Shown here piece by piece: positions 8,449-15,538 of a stretch of DNA of 37,842 nucleotides. A program made the position numbers and the translations under genes. This DNA comes from Clostridia bacterium (GTDB taxonomy: Bacteria > Bacillota > Clostridia > Christensenellales > Borkfalkiaceae). The stretch's first letter is position 1. Each line of letters opens with the position of its first letter. The notes beneath the pieces were generated by a model. The model was not told the origin of the DNA. It saw nothing but the letters and a program-made list of their open reading frames with translations, and ran no database searches. The stretch covers positions 1 to 37,842 of the forward strand of contig JAIDQV010000113.1 in NCBI GenBank assembly GCA_029062045.1, in the 5' to 3' direction.

Positions 8449-8454
8449 TATAAT
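8449..8454 (+). promoter_or_regulatory. Candidate -10 box for the leader-like RNA
   Basis: TATAAT on the plus strand lies just before the hairpin and micro-ORF region. No good -35 is visible at 16-18 bp (CAATAA at best), so the promoter is uncertain. Confidence 0.35.
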
Positions 8455-8459
8455 ACTAA

Positions 8460-8577
8460 GCCGAGAGGGTATCTCTCAAATACCGTAAGGAGGACAATTT
8501 TTATGAACAGCAGTTGACAAAGCATACGGATAAAAGCCCCGCAGGGCACACTACTCTTATGAAATAAGTGTAGTGTG
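8460..8577 (+). ncRNA. Leader-like structured RNA with alternative hairpins and a micro-ORF
   Basis: Downstream of a TATAAT, GAGAG (8463-8467) can pair with CTCTC (8473-8477). The enclosed loop GGTAT (8468-8472) can instead pair with ATACC (8480-8484), so the two stems exclude each other or form a tight pseudoknot. Next comes a perfect AAGGAGG (8487-8493), a four-residue ORF, a GCCC-CGCA-GGGC hairpin (8536-8547) and a long hairpin with arms CACACTAC / GTAGTGTG (8547-8577). The layout is that of an attenuator leader, but no plus-strand gene follows; the next gene is on the minus strand. It may be a remnant leader of a lost cargo gene or a stand-alone RNA. The structure is seen; the function is inference. 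Confidence 0.45.
8503..8517 (+). CDS. Four-residue micro-ORF (M-N-S-S) with a strong ribosome site
   Basis: ATG-AAC-AGC-AGT-TGA is preceded by a full AAGGAGG nine bases upstream. An ORF this short with such a site is typical of regulatory leader peptides whose translation controls RNA folding. No downstream gene on this strand is present, so its purpose is unclear and it may be vestigial. Confidence 0.35.
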   Translation: MNSS

Positions 8578-8592
8578 TACACTTAAAAAATT

Positions 8593-8627
8593 AAAAAGCA
8601 CTCACCTTGTTGGAAAGTGCTTTATTA
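8593..8627. terminator. Bidirectional terminator after the GIY-YIG gene
   Basis: AAAGCACT (8595-8602) and AGTGCTTT (8616-8623) form an 8-bp stem with A/T runs on both sides, 14 bp beyond the stop codon of the GIY-YIG gene. It could stop transcripts from both strands. Confidence 0.75.
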
Positions 8628-8640
8628 AAATTAGCTCCAT

Positions 8641-9486
8641 TTAATTGCTATTCATTCCGAATTTTCTAGTCATTAAAACTTCTTTCCAATATGTTTCACG
8701 CTCAATAATATACTCATTGCCCAAGTTCATATTGCACACTTCCAAAATTGAATACTTAAAATTGTTTCTATAATCAATTCCGTTATTGTGTAATATTTCT
8801 TTCAGTTCAATATTTCCGCCGTGTCCGTTTTTTGCATATTCAGACCAGCGTTGCCATATACAATCTTCGCCGTATGCACTACCTACATATTGTTTACCTG
8901 AAAGAGTGTCAACTATTAAATAAACACCTTTTACATTTGATAATGCGGATTTCCAAGTTGGAATGTTGTTTTCTATAATATACTTTAAAGTTTGATAAGA
9001 AATATTTACATTATCAAAGCCGGTAAAATCGTTTATCGTAACTCGTTTATCCAAAATTGAATAAACACAAATGTCCACAGGGTTAGCTCCGTTCTTTGTT
9101 TGCAATTCTAAACAAGGATATGAGGCTCGAAACTCTTTTTTATAATAAACAAAAACCCTGCCTATCATATCGCTTTGATTATCTATAAGCGTTAAATCGT
9201 AATGCCACCCGTTCCAACCGTTATTATGCGATATGGGCTGAGGCGTTTGATTATTAACTTTATAAATTCCACCAAAAAGCCAAATGTCTTTATCGTAATA
9301 AATTAACGAAATAACATATTCACGGTTAAAATTTTTATTTGTTTGGTCAGCTTGCCACTCTTCAAATTCGTTTATTAAAAACTTTCTGTAGGGCGCTTTT
9401 TTATCGTTTGCGCCAGTTGCAAAATGAATTTTATAATTTCTATAATCTTCTGGTTTTATAGTTAGAAAATCAACTAATTTTATCAT
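8641..9486 (-). CDS. GIY-YIG nuclease domain protein
   Basis: This 281-residue protein has a C-terminal GIY-YIG endonuclease domain (about 185-275). GVYLIVD and KQYVGSA are the two name motifs, followed by an arginine in WQRW and a glutamate in IERETYW that match the catalytic Arg and metal-binding Glu. The N-terminal 180 residues are a separate domain I cannot name. The open frame runs upstream into the tRNA-Gln gene, but the true start is the ATG at 9486, which has TGGAG at 9493-9497 and its own promoter. It is the gene closest to the tRNA 3' end and is AT-rich like the rest of the island. It could be a stand-alone defence or mobility nuclease; homing-endonuclease-like behaviour is possible but not shown. 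Confidence 0.85.
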   Translation of the reverse strand: MIKLVDFLTIKPEDYRNYKIHFATGANDKKAPYRKFLINEFEEWQADQTNKNFNREYVISLIYYDKDIWLFGGIYKVNNQTPQPISHNNGWNGWHYDLTLIDNQSDMIGRVFVYYKKEFRASYPCLELQTKNGANPVDICVYSILDKRVTINDFTGFDNVNISYQTLKYIIENNIPTWKSALSNVKGVYLIVDTLSGKQYVGSAYGEDCIWQRWSEYAKNGHGGNIELKEILHNNGIDYRNNFKYSILEVCNMNLGNEYIIERETYWKEVLMTRKFGMNSN

Positions 9487-9513
9487 TTGTAACTCCACTT
9501 GGTTATTGTTACA

Positions 9514-9542
9514 ATTATACAAGAACTTTTCTCTAAAATCAA
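9514..9542 (-). promoter_or_regulatory. Promoter of the GIY-YIG gene with adjacent palindrome
   Basis: TTGATT (9537-9542), 17-bp spacer, TATAAT (9514-9519) on the minus strand. The symmetric ATTGTTACAAT at 9506-9516 overlaps the -10 and start site, a good position for a repressor. Confidence 0.7.
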
Positions 9543-9561
9543 TACTGACATTATTTAAAAC

Positions 9562-9593
9562 AAAAAAGACAAGCGATGTTGCTTGTCTTTTTT
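9562..9593 (-). terminator. Terminator of tRNA-Gln
   Basis: Directly after the CCA end, a stem of about 13 bp (core GACAAGC / GCTTGTC) with a GATGTT-type loop is flanked by A and T runs. It ends the tRNA transcript and separates it from the GIY-YIG promoter. Confidence 0.85.
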
Positions 9594-9668
9594 TGGCTGG
9601 GGTAGCTGGATTCGAACCAACGAATGACGGAGTCAGAGTCCGTTGCCTTACCGCTTGGCGACACCCCA
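9594..9668 (-). tRNA. tRNA-Gln, anticodon CTG, CCA encoded
   Basis: On the minus strand the cloverleaf starts TGGGGTGTCGCCAAGCGG and ends with GGTTCGAATCCAG plus CTACCCCA, then discriminator G and CCA. The anticodon loop CTCTGAC gives anticodon CTG, which reads CAG. The U1-A72 pair is typical of tRNA-Gln. A promoter lies about 30 bp upstream and a terminator follows immediately. Its 3' end faces the AT-rich defence island, the usual orientation for elements that integrate into tRNA 3' ends. Confidence 0.97.
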
Positions 9669-9698
9669 ATATATGTTTTTTGCCGTGATTGCTTAATT

Positions 9699-9727
9699 AT
9701 TATATATTTAACTTACAAAAATTACAA
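9699..9727 (-). promoter_or_regulatory. Promoter of tRNA-Gln
   Basis: TTGTAA (9722-9727), 17-bp spacer, TATAAT (9699-9704) on the minus strand; initiation would be about 24 bases before the mature tRNA 5' end. Confidence 0.75.
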
Positions 9728-9761
9728 GCGTTTTTAAATGCGTTTTTAAATTTTAATATTG

Positions 9762-9791
9762 AAAAGGGGATTGCGTAATGCAACCCCCTTT
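9762..9791 (-). terminator. Terminator of the acetylesterase lipoprotein gene
   Basis: An imperfect hairpin, AAGGGGATTGC with GCAACCCCCTT around a short loop, followed on the minus strand by a T-rich run. It begins a few bases past the stop codon at 9795. Confidence 0.75.
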
Positions 9792-9794
9792 AAA

Positions 9795-11429
9795 TTATTC
9801 TGTGCCAGCGCTGCCCGTAATTTCAACGGACACGTTTGAAAACTGCACCGTCATCCCCCTTGTTGCAAACAGGCAAATGTACATATATTTGGTATCGACA
9901 GCTTTAAGCCCTATCTGCAAATCCGAATACTCTTTTGTAAAGGTTTTATCGCCGCTTGTAACGGTAAGATAAATCTTTTGCCCTACCCTTTGTATTTTCA
10001 AACCGTACTCTGCGTCAACCGTAACACTAACAGAATTGCTTTCTTTATGAAGCAACTTGCTTTCACGGCTGAAAATTGCGGTTTTATTATCTATTACTCC
10101 TGCGGCAAGATAGGTGGAATTAAGCCCGTCGTTTCTTGTATCGATGTAAATATCGTCCCTGACCATAAGCCCGAACGCCGACTGTCTGCCTGCGTTATCG
10201 GCCATGGCGATTACCTTCGCCTTTGCGGTTGCCGTAAAGTTTTCAGACGAGCCTACCTGCATAAACGCCGCCGCAAAACCGTCCCCGCCCGAAGTGCCGT
10301 CTTTGTTATCGAAAATTTTGCCCTTTTTATCTTCGGCGCTTATTGTAAACACCCTGCCCGTTTCGGAAACGGTAAAGGGATTAAGCGAGTTACCGCCCAA
10401 ATTTCCCATTGCCGTACCGTACCACCCTTCGGCGGTTACAGCGTATCTTTGCGACTTCATCGAATGCGTAAACGCTTTATATCCCGTTTTGACGTAATCG
10501 TCTTTCACCGCCAAGGGAAAATCAATTTCCCAAGTGGGTGCGGCCGCGTTTGTTATGACGTTGTCTTTAAGCGGGCAGTTCGTCTTCAAGAGCGCCCTTG
10601 TAATCTCGTAGCAAACCATTTTGGCGCCGTACATATTTATATGCGTGCCGTCCATGCCCGAAAGAATTCCGTCTTCCTTTGCCCCCTCGTAAGAGTTGTG
10701 CGCAAGGTAATATTTTGCCGCATTATTATCCGAGCTGTATATTTTTTTAGTTATCGCCGTTAAATCTATAACCGTAGTCGAGGTGGCTTCACCGAGTTCT
10801 TTTATTGCCTTGGGATAGTCACCGTTATCGGTTATATGGACGGGCTTCCCGGTATAGCTGCCCGTGCTGTCATACCTTACGATAGGCGTACAGAGAATGG
10901 GCGTTGCGCCTGCATCTCTTGCCATTTTAATATAGCTTTGATACAAATTATATTGGAAGGACAGTCCGCCTTCGGTGCTGTCGTCGGTATAGGATTTATT
11001 GGGATTTGTATAACGCGAAGGGTCTTCGTCCTTTTCGTCGTTATGCCCGAAACCTATTATAAGATAATCGCCCTTACCTATATTGTTTTTAATGGCCGTA
11101 TAGTGTTCTAAGTTCTTATAATCAAGCGAGCTTCTGCCCGACGCGGCAAGATTGATAATTTGGTTGGGGTCGCAGTTTAGATATTTATGAAGCTGCGTGC
11201 CGTAGCCGTAGCGGGGAAGATACTGGTCGTCTAATCCGCTTTGAGGCTTAACGGTATAGTCGCAAACGGTAGAATCGCCTACGATATAAACCTTGCCCGT
11301 AAGTTTAGTTGAAGTGTCCACCGGGGGATTACCTCCTTCACCGTCCGTACTTCCGTTATTGCAACCCGCAAATGCAAAAAGCATAAATGCGGCGCAAAGC
11401 AAAAGCGCAAGCCGTTTTATCGATTTCAT
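9795..11429 (-). CDS. SGNH/GDSL esterase lipoprotein, rhamnogalacturonan acetylesterase-like
   Basis: This is a probable surface esterase that removes acetyl groups from plant polysaccharide. The 544-residue precursor has a lipoprotein signal peptide with lipobox FAGC (Cys23) and a Gly/Asn-rich linker. An SGNH hydrolase domain follows at about 45-275: block I GDST (Ser53), the ASGRS Gly block, GHND at 128-131 (Asn130) and DGTH at 260-263 (Asp260, His263). All catalytic residues are present. The order and spacing fit the rhamnogalacturonan acetylesterase type (CE12) better than lipases. The C-terminal 250 residues look like a beta-sandwich with a possible carbohydrate-binding role, which I cannot name. 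Its own consensus promoter and terminator make it monocistronic. The exact substrate is inference. Confidence 0.88.
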   Translation of the reverse strand: MKSIKRLALLLCAAFMLFAFAGCNNGSTDGEGGNPPVDTSTKLTGKVYIVGDSTVCDYTVKPQSGLDDQYLPRYGYGTQLHKYLNCDPNQIINLAASGRSSLDYKNLEHYTAIKNNIGKGDYLIIGFGHNDEKDEDPSRYTNPNKSYTDDSTEGGLSFQYNLYQSYIKMARDAGATPILCTPIVRYDSTGSYTGKPVHITDNGDYPKAIKELGEATSTTVIDLTAITKKIYSSDNNAAKYYLAHNSYEGAKEDGILSGMDGTHINMYGAKMVCYEITRALLKTNCPLKDNVITNAAAPTWEIDFPLAVKDDYVKTGYKAFTHSMKSQRYAVTAEGWYGTAMGNLGGNSLNPFTVSETGRVFTISAEDKKGKIFDNKDGTSGGDGFAAAFMQVGSSENFTATAKAKVIAMADNAGRQSAFGLMVRDDIYIDTRNDGLNSTYLAAGVIDNKTAIFSRESKLLHKESNSVSVTVDAEYGLKIQRVGQKIYLTVTSGDKTFTKEYSDLQIGLKAVDTKYMYICLFATRGMTVQFSNVSVEITGSAGTE

Positions 11430-11454
11430 AATTTTTTCCTCGTTAACTTTTAAA

Positions 11455-11484
11455 ATTATATCACCCGGGCTTTCTGTTTGTCAA
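11455..11484 (-). promoter_or_regulatory. Promoter of the acetylesterase gene
   Basis: TTGACA (11479-11484), 18-bp spacer, TATAAT (11455-11460) on the minus strand. GAGG lies eight bases before the ATG at 11429. Confidence 0.75.
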
Positions 11485-11496
11485 TATTCGGGCGCT

Positions 11497-11534
11497 GTCA
11501 AATCGCTTGACTGAATTGCCGTATAATATATAAT
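11497..11534 (+). promoter_or_regulatory. pnuC promoter with overlapping inverted repeat
   Basis: TTGACT (11507-11512), 16-bp spacer, TATAAT (11529-11534); a second TATAAT at 11522 is less well spaced. GTCAA-N5-TTGAC (11497-11511) overlaps the -35. A repressor site for NiaR is possible because the transporter feeds NAD synthesis, but the sequence only loosely resembles the nadB operator. Confidence 0.5.
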
Positions 11535-11547
11535 TGAATACGGTCAT

Positions 11548-12243
11548 ATGAAGAAAATACGCAACCCTTTTAAAAATCTTAATAAGTTCGAATGGATATT
11601 ATGGACATTTTCGCTGGCGGCGATAATAGCCTCTTTCTTTGCGGTTGGAAGCTCGGATTACGCCACCCTTGCCACTTCCCTTCTCGGGGTTACGGCGCTT
11701 ATCTTCGCCGCGAAGGGCGACGTGTTCGGAATGATAATTATGTTGATTTTCAGTCTGACATATTCATTCGTTTCGTTCATGTTCGGGTATTACGGCGAGA
11801 TGATAATTTATCTTTGTATGCAGCTGCCCTGTTGCACAGCTTCGCTTGTAAGCTGGCTGAAACACCCGTCGGACAAGGGCACCGCCGAAGTTAAAGTGGG
11901 CGAATTCAAAAAGAAGTACCTTGCTATTTTAATTCCCCTTGCCGTGGCGATAACGGTTGCGTTTTACTTTATTTTGCAAGCCTTCAACACACAAAACCTG
12001 ATAGTAAGTACTCTTTCCGTTACGACAAGTTTTGTGGCGTTGTTCCTGATGATATTAAGAGTGCCCGCCTATGCGGTTGCGTTTATATTTAACGATATAG
12101 TGCTGATAGTTTTATGGTCGCTTGCGTGTGTGCAGGATATAGGCTATTTGGCGCTTGCGGTGTCATTCGGGATATTTTTGATAAACGATACCTACACATT
12201 TATTTGCTGGACGAAGAGAAAGCGACAGTTACAAGAAAAATAG
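11548..12243 (+). CDS. pnuC: PnuC-family nicotinamide riboside transporter
   Basis: This is a 231-residue integral membrane protein with about seven hydrophobic helices, the size and topology of PnuC facilitators that import nicotinamide riboside (or a related vitamin) for phosphorylation and trapping inside the cell. A conserved-looking late helix segment NDIVLIVLW (about 187-195) and the basic C-terminus fit the family. There is no clear ribosome site, and the -10 ends only 13 bp before the ATG, so the mRNA leader is very short. The nearby nadB-nadC-niaR operon supports a niacin-related substrate. PnuC relatives for thiamine (PnuT) or riboflavin (PnuX) cannot be excluded. It converges on the leucine-rich-repeat gene and shares a terminator with it. 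Confidence 0.85.
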   Translation: MKKIRNPFKNLNKFEWILWTFSLAAIIASFFAVGSSDYATLATSLLGVTALIFAAKGDVFGMIIMLIFSLTYSFVSFMFGYYGEMIIYLCMQLPCCTASLVSWLKHPSDKGTAEVKVGEFKKKYLAILIPLAVAITVAFYFILQAFNTQNLIVSTLSVTTSFVALFLMILRVPAYAVAFIFNDIVLIVLWSLACVQDIGYLALAVSFGIFLINDTYTFICWTKRKRQLQEK

Positions 12244-12245
12244 AA

Positions 12246-12280
12246 AAATCCCCGCAGGGCATAAAGCACTGCGGGGATTT
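12246..12280. terminator. Bidirectional terminator between pnuC and the LRR gene
   Basis: A perfect 12-bp stem AAATCCCCGCAG / CTGCGGGGATTT with an 11-nt loop and A/T runs on both sides lies in the short gap between the two convergent stop codons. Confidence 0.92.
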
Positions 12281-12298
12281 TATTATGGTGAATGGTGG

Positions 12299-14884
12299 TC
12301 AGTCTTCTCTTATATATCGAACGTCATACGGTCCTATATTGTAATCCCAGGTGTTCTCGTCCTTTATGATACTCTTCCACTCTTCGTCCGTTCCGGTAAA
12401 ATAAATAATTCTTAACGCACTGCAATTATAAAACGCCTGATAGCCGATATAGTTTACCGTGTTGGGGATTGTAACTTCTTCAAGATTCGTGCAGTTATAG
12501 AACATCTGCATATCAATACCCGTCAGTCCTTTCGGAAGATAAACCTTTTTCAGCGACGTGCAGTTGTAAAAAGCCGAGTAACCCAATTCAATTAATCCTT
12601 GGGGAAGTATGGCTCTTTCAAGCGCATAGCAATCTCTAAACACTTCGTTTCTTATACGTTTTAGGTTGCTTGAAAAAGTTACGCTTCTAAGATACCAACA
12701 CGAATCAAACGCGTAATCGTCTATGATTTCTACACCTTCCATCGTTACTTCATGTATATAGCTACGCAGGAAGGCGTTGCGTGAAATTTCTTTTACGGAA
12801 GCAGGAATAAATAACTTTTGAATGTTACACTCTTGGAATGCCGCGTATCCTATACTTGTAACGCTGCCGTCATCCGGAATAACGCTTGCCACGCAACCGA
12901 CAACCAACGTTTTGGTTGCCCTTTCGATTATGCAATTTTGACTACTGTACAAGACTGTATTATTCGCGTCTACGGTAAATGAATCGATATAATCACACCT
13001 ACCGAACGCACCGGAGCCAATCTCTTTTACGCTTGCAGGAATATTAACGGATGTAAAATCACAATTTGCAAACGCGTTATCATCAATCACGGTAACCGTT
13101 GCTGGCAAATTAAACTGTTTAACCCCGCTGCCGCAAAATGCCATATCGCCTATCTTCTCTACACTGCCGTCGGAGGGAATGACGCTCGTTTTGCAACCGG
13201 CAACCAACTCTTTATTTGCTATATCGATTATGCAGTTATCAACACTGCGGAAAACGGTGTTACCGGATGCAACCGTTATTTTTTCAAGATTGCCGCACCA
13301 CGAGAACGCCCCATACCATAAAGTTTTAAGGCTTGCGGGGAAGTTGACGGATTTTAAACTGTAACACGAGAAGAAAACTTGACTGTCTATCGTTTCAACT
13401 CCCTCGGGTATATCAACGTTTTTAAGACTGTCGCAATTACCGAAAGCTGTTTGACCTATCGTCTTTAAACTTGTGGGCAAGCTCAGTTCTTCTAAGTCGC
13501 AATCGTAAAACGCATCTCTACCGATATATTCGAGCGTAGAAGGGAACTCAACTTCCGTCAAGCTGCGACATTCATTAAACGCTTCCTGTTCTATTCTCGT
13601 AATGCCGTCGCTGATAATAACTTTTTTAAAAGAGCCTTTTTGAAGTGCGCCGCCGGCTATACTTACGATGGGCTTGTCGTTATAAGTTGCGGGGATAACC
13701 AGGGTTTCAGGCTGCTTTGCATTTTTATCGTAAGACGAAACCGAATACGTTCCGTCGCCGTTGTCCCTATACTTCAAAATATCGATGTCTGGGTCTTCGG
13801 GGCTTTCGTATTCTAACCCGTTATCTGTATACTTTACGGTAAACAAACCTGCATTACTGCCTATTGCATAATCTACGTTATAACCTTGCCCATCCTCGCT
13901 TTTACCGGCGACTGTGAAAATTGCTTTATCGTTTTTGCCGTCCTTGATATTTATAACCAAGTCCTTGCCTGCGGGGGTATATGCGACAGCCTCGCTTACC
14001 GTAGTGCCGCCAGAAACGATTTTATATGAATAGCCTTTAACTGTAACACCGTCGATTTCTATAAATTCAAGCTGCATCAGTCCGTAGGTCGTTTTGTCGC
14101 TTAAATTCGGATAGGCGTAAAGTTTGAGGGCGGTTTCTTCTGCGTCTGCTGCGTCGGACGACATAGTGCGTTCGCCGACCAATGACAGCCCGCTTGCCCA
14201 GGAAGCGGTAATAACGCCTTCAAGGTCATAGTCTACGGGGTTGCCCGAAACGTAATCCTTCTTCACAATCTTATATTCTGTGTAATACATCGCGTAGCTG
14301 AACTCGTCGCCGTTTAAACGAGGGCCTGAAAGAACTATCGATTTCTGATAGTCGACGGGTTTCGGTTCAAGTTTCTTGTTTACACCGTTATCACCCAAGA
14401 AACAATCAAGTGCGGTAAAGTAAGTTCCGAACTCGTTAAAGTCGTCGGACGAAACCGAACTTGCCATAGATTTAGTCATAGCCTTTGCTTGTGCGGGCTC
14501 GTTTAAAAAACTTTCCGCAAGCCGTGCCGTAGTTACTGCGCCATAAGTGTAGGAATCGCCGAGGTCGATTTCGGCAACTACTTTATCGTCGCCATCAATA
14601 AGCGGGGGCGTGGTAACGCCGCCTTCGTACTTTCCGCTTAAAGCAATGGGCAAAGCTATCGTAAGACAAATTGCCGCAACCGAAGCAAGGGACACTATTA
14701 GAGCCGCCTTTTTGTTTACATAATTTAACGCAACAGTTTCGCCGTCGGAATACGCTTCTTCGTCAATGGCGTTACATTTAAAAAGTCCGCTTGCGTTTGC
14801 GGCGTTAATTATTTTATCGTAATTGTCGGGGGCATGAAGTTCGCTTTCACGTTTAATTCTTTTCAATAAATCTTTTTCTTCCAT
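12299..14884 (-). CDS. Membrane-anchored BspA-type leucine-rich repeat protein with an anti-sigma-like N-terminus
   Basis: This 861-residue protein has a polar cytoplasmic N-terminus (1-58), one membrane span (about 60-82) and a large outside part. Residues about 100-370 form a domain I cannot name. From about 405 to the end there are LRR_5 (BspA-type) repeats of the pattern IG..AF..C..L..V..P..V. A module with consensus NCII....K.LV.GC..SVIP.DGSV appears twice, about 100 residues apart, showing internal duplication. The gene starts 10 bp after the ECF sigma gene stop, so the two are co-transcribed. Cytoplasmic head plus single span plus sigma partner is the architecture of an anti-sigma factor, with the LRR part as a possible sensor or adhesin. 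The LRR identity is secure; the anti-sigma role is inference. Confidence 0.85.
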   Translation of the reverse strand: MEEKDLLKRIKRESELHAPDNYDKIINAANASGLFKCNAIDEEAYSDGETVALNYVNKKAALIVSLASVAAICLTIALPIALSGKYEGGVTTPPLIDGDDKVVAEIDLGDSYTYGAVTTARLAESFLNEPAQAKAMTKSMASSVSSDDFNEFGTYFTALDCFLGDNGVNKKLEPKPVDYQKSIVLSGPRLNGDEFSYAMYYTEYKIVKKDYVSGNPVDYDLEGVITASWASGLSLVGERTMSSDAADAEETALKLYAYPNLSDKTTYGLMQLEFIEIDGVTVKGYSYKIVSGGTTVSEAVAYTPAGKDLVINIKDGKNDKAIFTVAGKSEDGQGYNVDYAIGSNAGLFTVKYTDNGLEYESPEDPDIDILKYRDNGDGTYSVSSYDKNAKQPETLVIPATYNDKPIVSIAGGALQKGSFKKVIISDGITRIEQEAFNECRSLTEVEFPSTLEYIGRDAFYDCDLEELSLPTSLKTIGQTAFGNCDSLKNVDIPEGVETIDSQVFFSCYSLKSVNFPASLKTLWYGAFSWCGNLEKITVASGNTVFRSVDNCIIDIANKELVAGCKTSVIPSDGSVEKIGDMAFCGSGVKQFNLPATVTVIDDNAFANCDFTSVNIPASVKEIGSGAFGRCDYIDSFTVDANNTVLYSSQNCIIERATKTLVVGCVASVIPDDGSVTSIGYAAFQECNIQKLFIPASVKEISRNAFLRSYIHEVTMEGVEIIDDYAFDSCWYLRSVTFSSNLKRIRNEVFRDCYALERAILPQGLIELGYSAFYNCTSLKKVYLPKGLTGIDMQMFYNCTNLEEVTIPNTVNYIGYQAFYNCSALRIIYFTGTDEEWKSIIKDENTWDYNIGPYDVRYIRED

Positions 14885-14894
14885 TCTCTCACCT

Positions 14895-15404
14895 CTACTC
14901 TTGCAACGCCTTTATCATTTTCCCCGTTGCGCAGTTAAGTTTGTACGTTACAGTTGAAAGGGGAATATTCATTAGCTCGGCAACTTCACGCCTTTTATAA
15001 CCCGCTGCCGCTACTAAAATTAAAACCTCGAATTCGTCTTGCGGCAAAATCCTGCGGGCAAGGTCAATTAAAAGTCCGTAATCGTCGGTTTGCTCAGCTC
15101 CGAAAACGCCCTCGTTCTGCCTTTCGTCGATATATGTCTCGTGCCCGCGCTTCTTTCTTAAATTCAGCGCCTCGTTACGGCATATGCGTTTTATCCACGA
15201 GGCGGCATCAGTTCCTTCACGGTAAACGCCTGCGTTCTTTATCACCTTTAAATAGGTGGTCTGCATAATGTCTTCCGCCAAAGAGCGGTCCTTTAAAATA
15301 GACAGCGCCGTATAATACACTGCCTTTTTGGTCTTTTTATAAATACTTTCAAATGCGGACCCGTCCCCTTTCGAAAGCTTTATCATCTGCTTGTCAAGCG
15401 ACAT
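14895..15404 (-). CDS. ECF-family RNA polymerase sigma factor
   Basis: This is a 169-residue sigma-70 family protein of the extracytoplasmic-function type, of normal length. Region 2 is at about 22-90 (ILKDRSLAEDIMQTTYLKVI, then SWIKRICRNEALN) and region 4 at about 110-165, with the helix-turn-helix YKRREVAELMNIPLSTVTYK. It directs polymerase to a small regulon in response to an envelope or outside signal. The partner regulator is most likely the downstream membrane LRR protein, 10 bp away. GGAG is 11 bases before the start, slightly long. A 10-bp palindrome CGATATATCG lies in the leader. No typical ECF AAC-type -35 is obvious upstream, so autoregulation is not shown. Confidence 0.93.
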   Translation of the reverse strand: MSLDKQMIKLSKGDGSAFESIYKKTKKAVYYTALSILKDRSLAEDIMQTTYLKVIKNAGVYREGTDAASWIKRICRNEALNLRKKRGHETYIDERQNEGVFGAEQTDDYGLLIDLARRILPQDEFEVLILVAAAGYKRREVAELMNIPLSTVTYKLNCATGKMIKALQE

Positions 15405-15507
15405 TTATTGTGGTTCTCCGATATATCGATTAATTTAGCGCCTTCACTATATAAAACAATTATGACCGCTTTTTTTTCAGTAAGAAATAAAATTTTTTAA
15501 AATTTAA

Positions 15508-15534
15508 GCGCCCGCCGCATTACTCGGCGAGCGC
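15508..15534 (-). terminator. Terminator of the nadB-nadC-niaR operon
   Basis: A 10-bp GC-rich stem GCGCCCGCCG / CGGCGAGCGC (one G-U pair) with a 7-nt loop begins just past the niaR stop and is followed on the minus strand by an A/T-rich tract. Confidence 0.85.
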
Positions 15535-15538
15535 ATAT

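Noticed and set aside
1-9600. Integrase or transposase in the island
   Set aside because: No protein in this stretch has tyrosine or serine recombinase or transposase motifs; any such gene must lie outside the window.
9487-9669. N-terminal extension of the GIY-YIG frame reaching into the tRNA
   Set aside because: The extension would translate the tRNA gene and its terminator; the ATG at 9486 has a ribosome site and a promoter.
9978-10763. Plus-strand open frame of 261 codons
   Set aside because: It lies wholly antisense to the acetylesterase lipoprotein and has a shadow-like composition rich in Arg and Cys.
15419-15428. CGATATATCG palindrome as an ECF operator
   Set aside because: A ten-base AT-rich palindrome is easily found by chance and has no second copy near other genes here.
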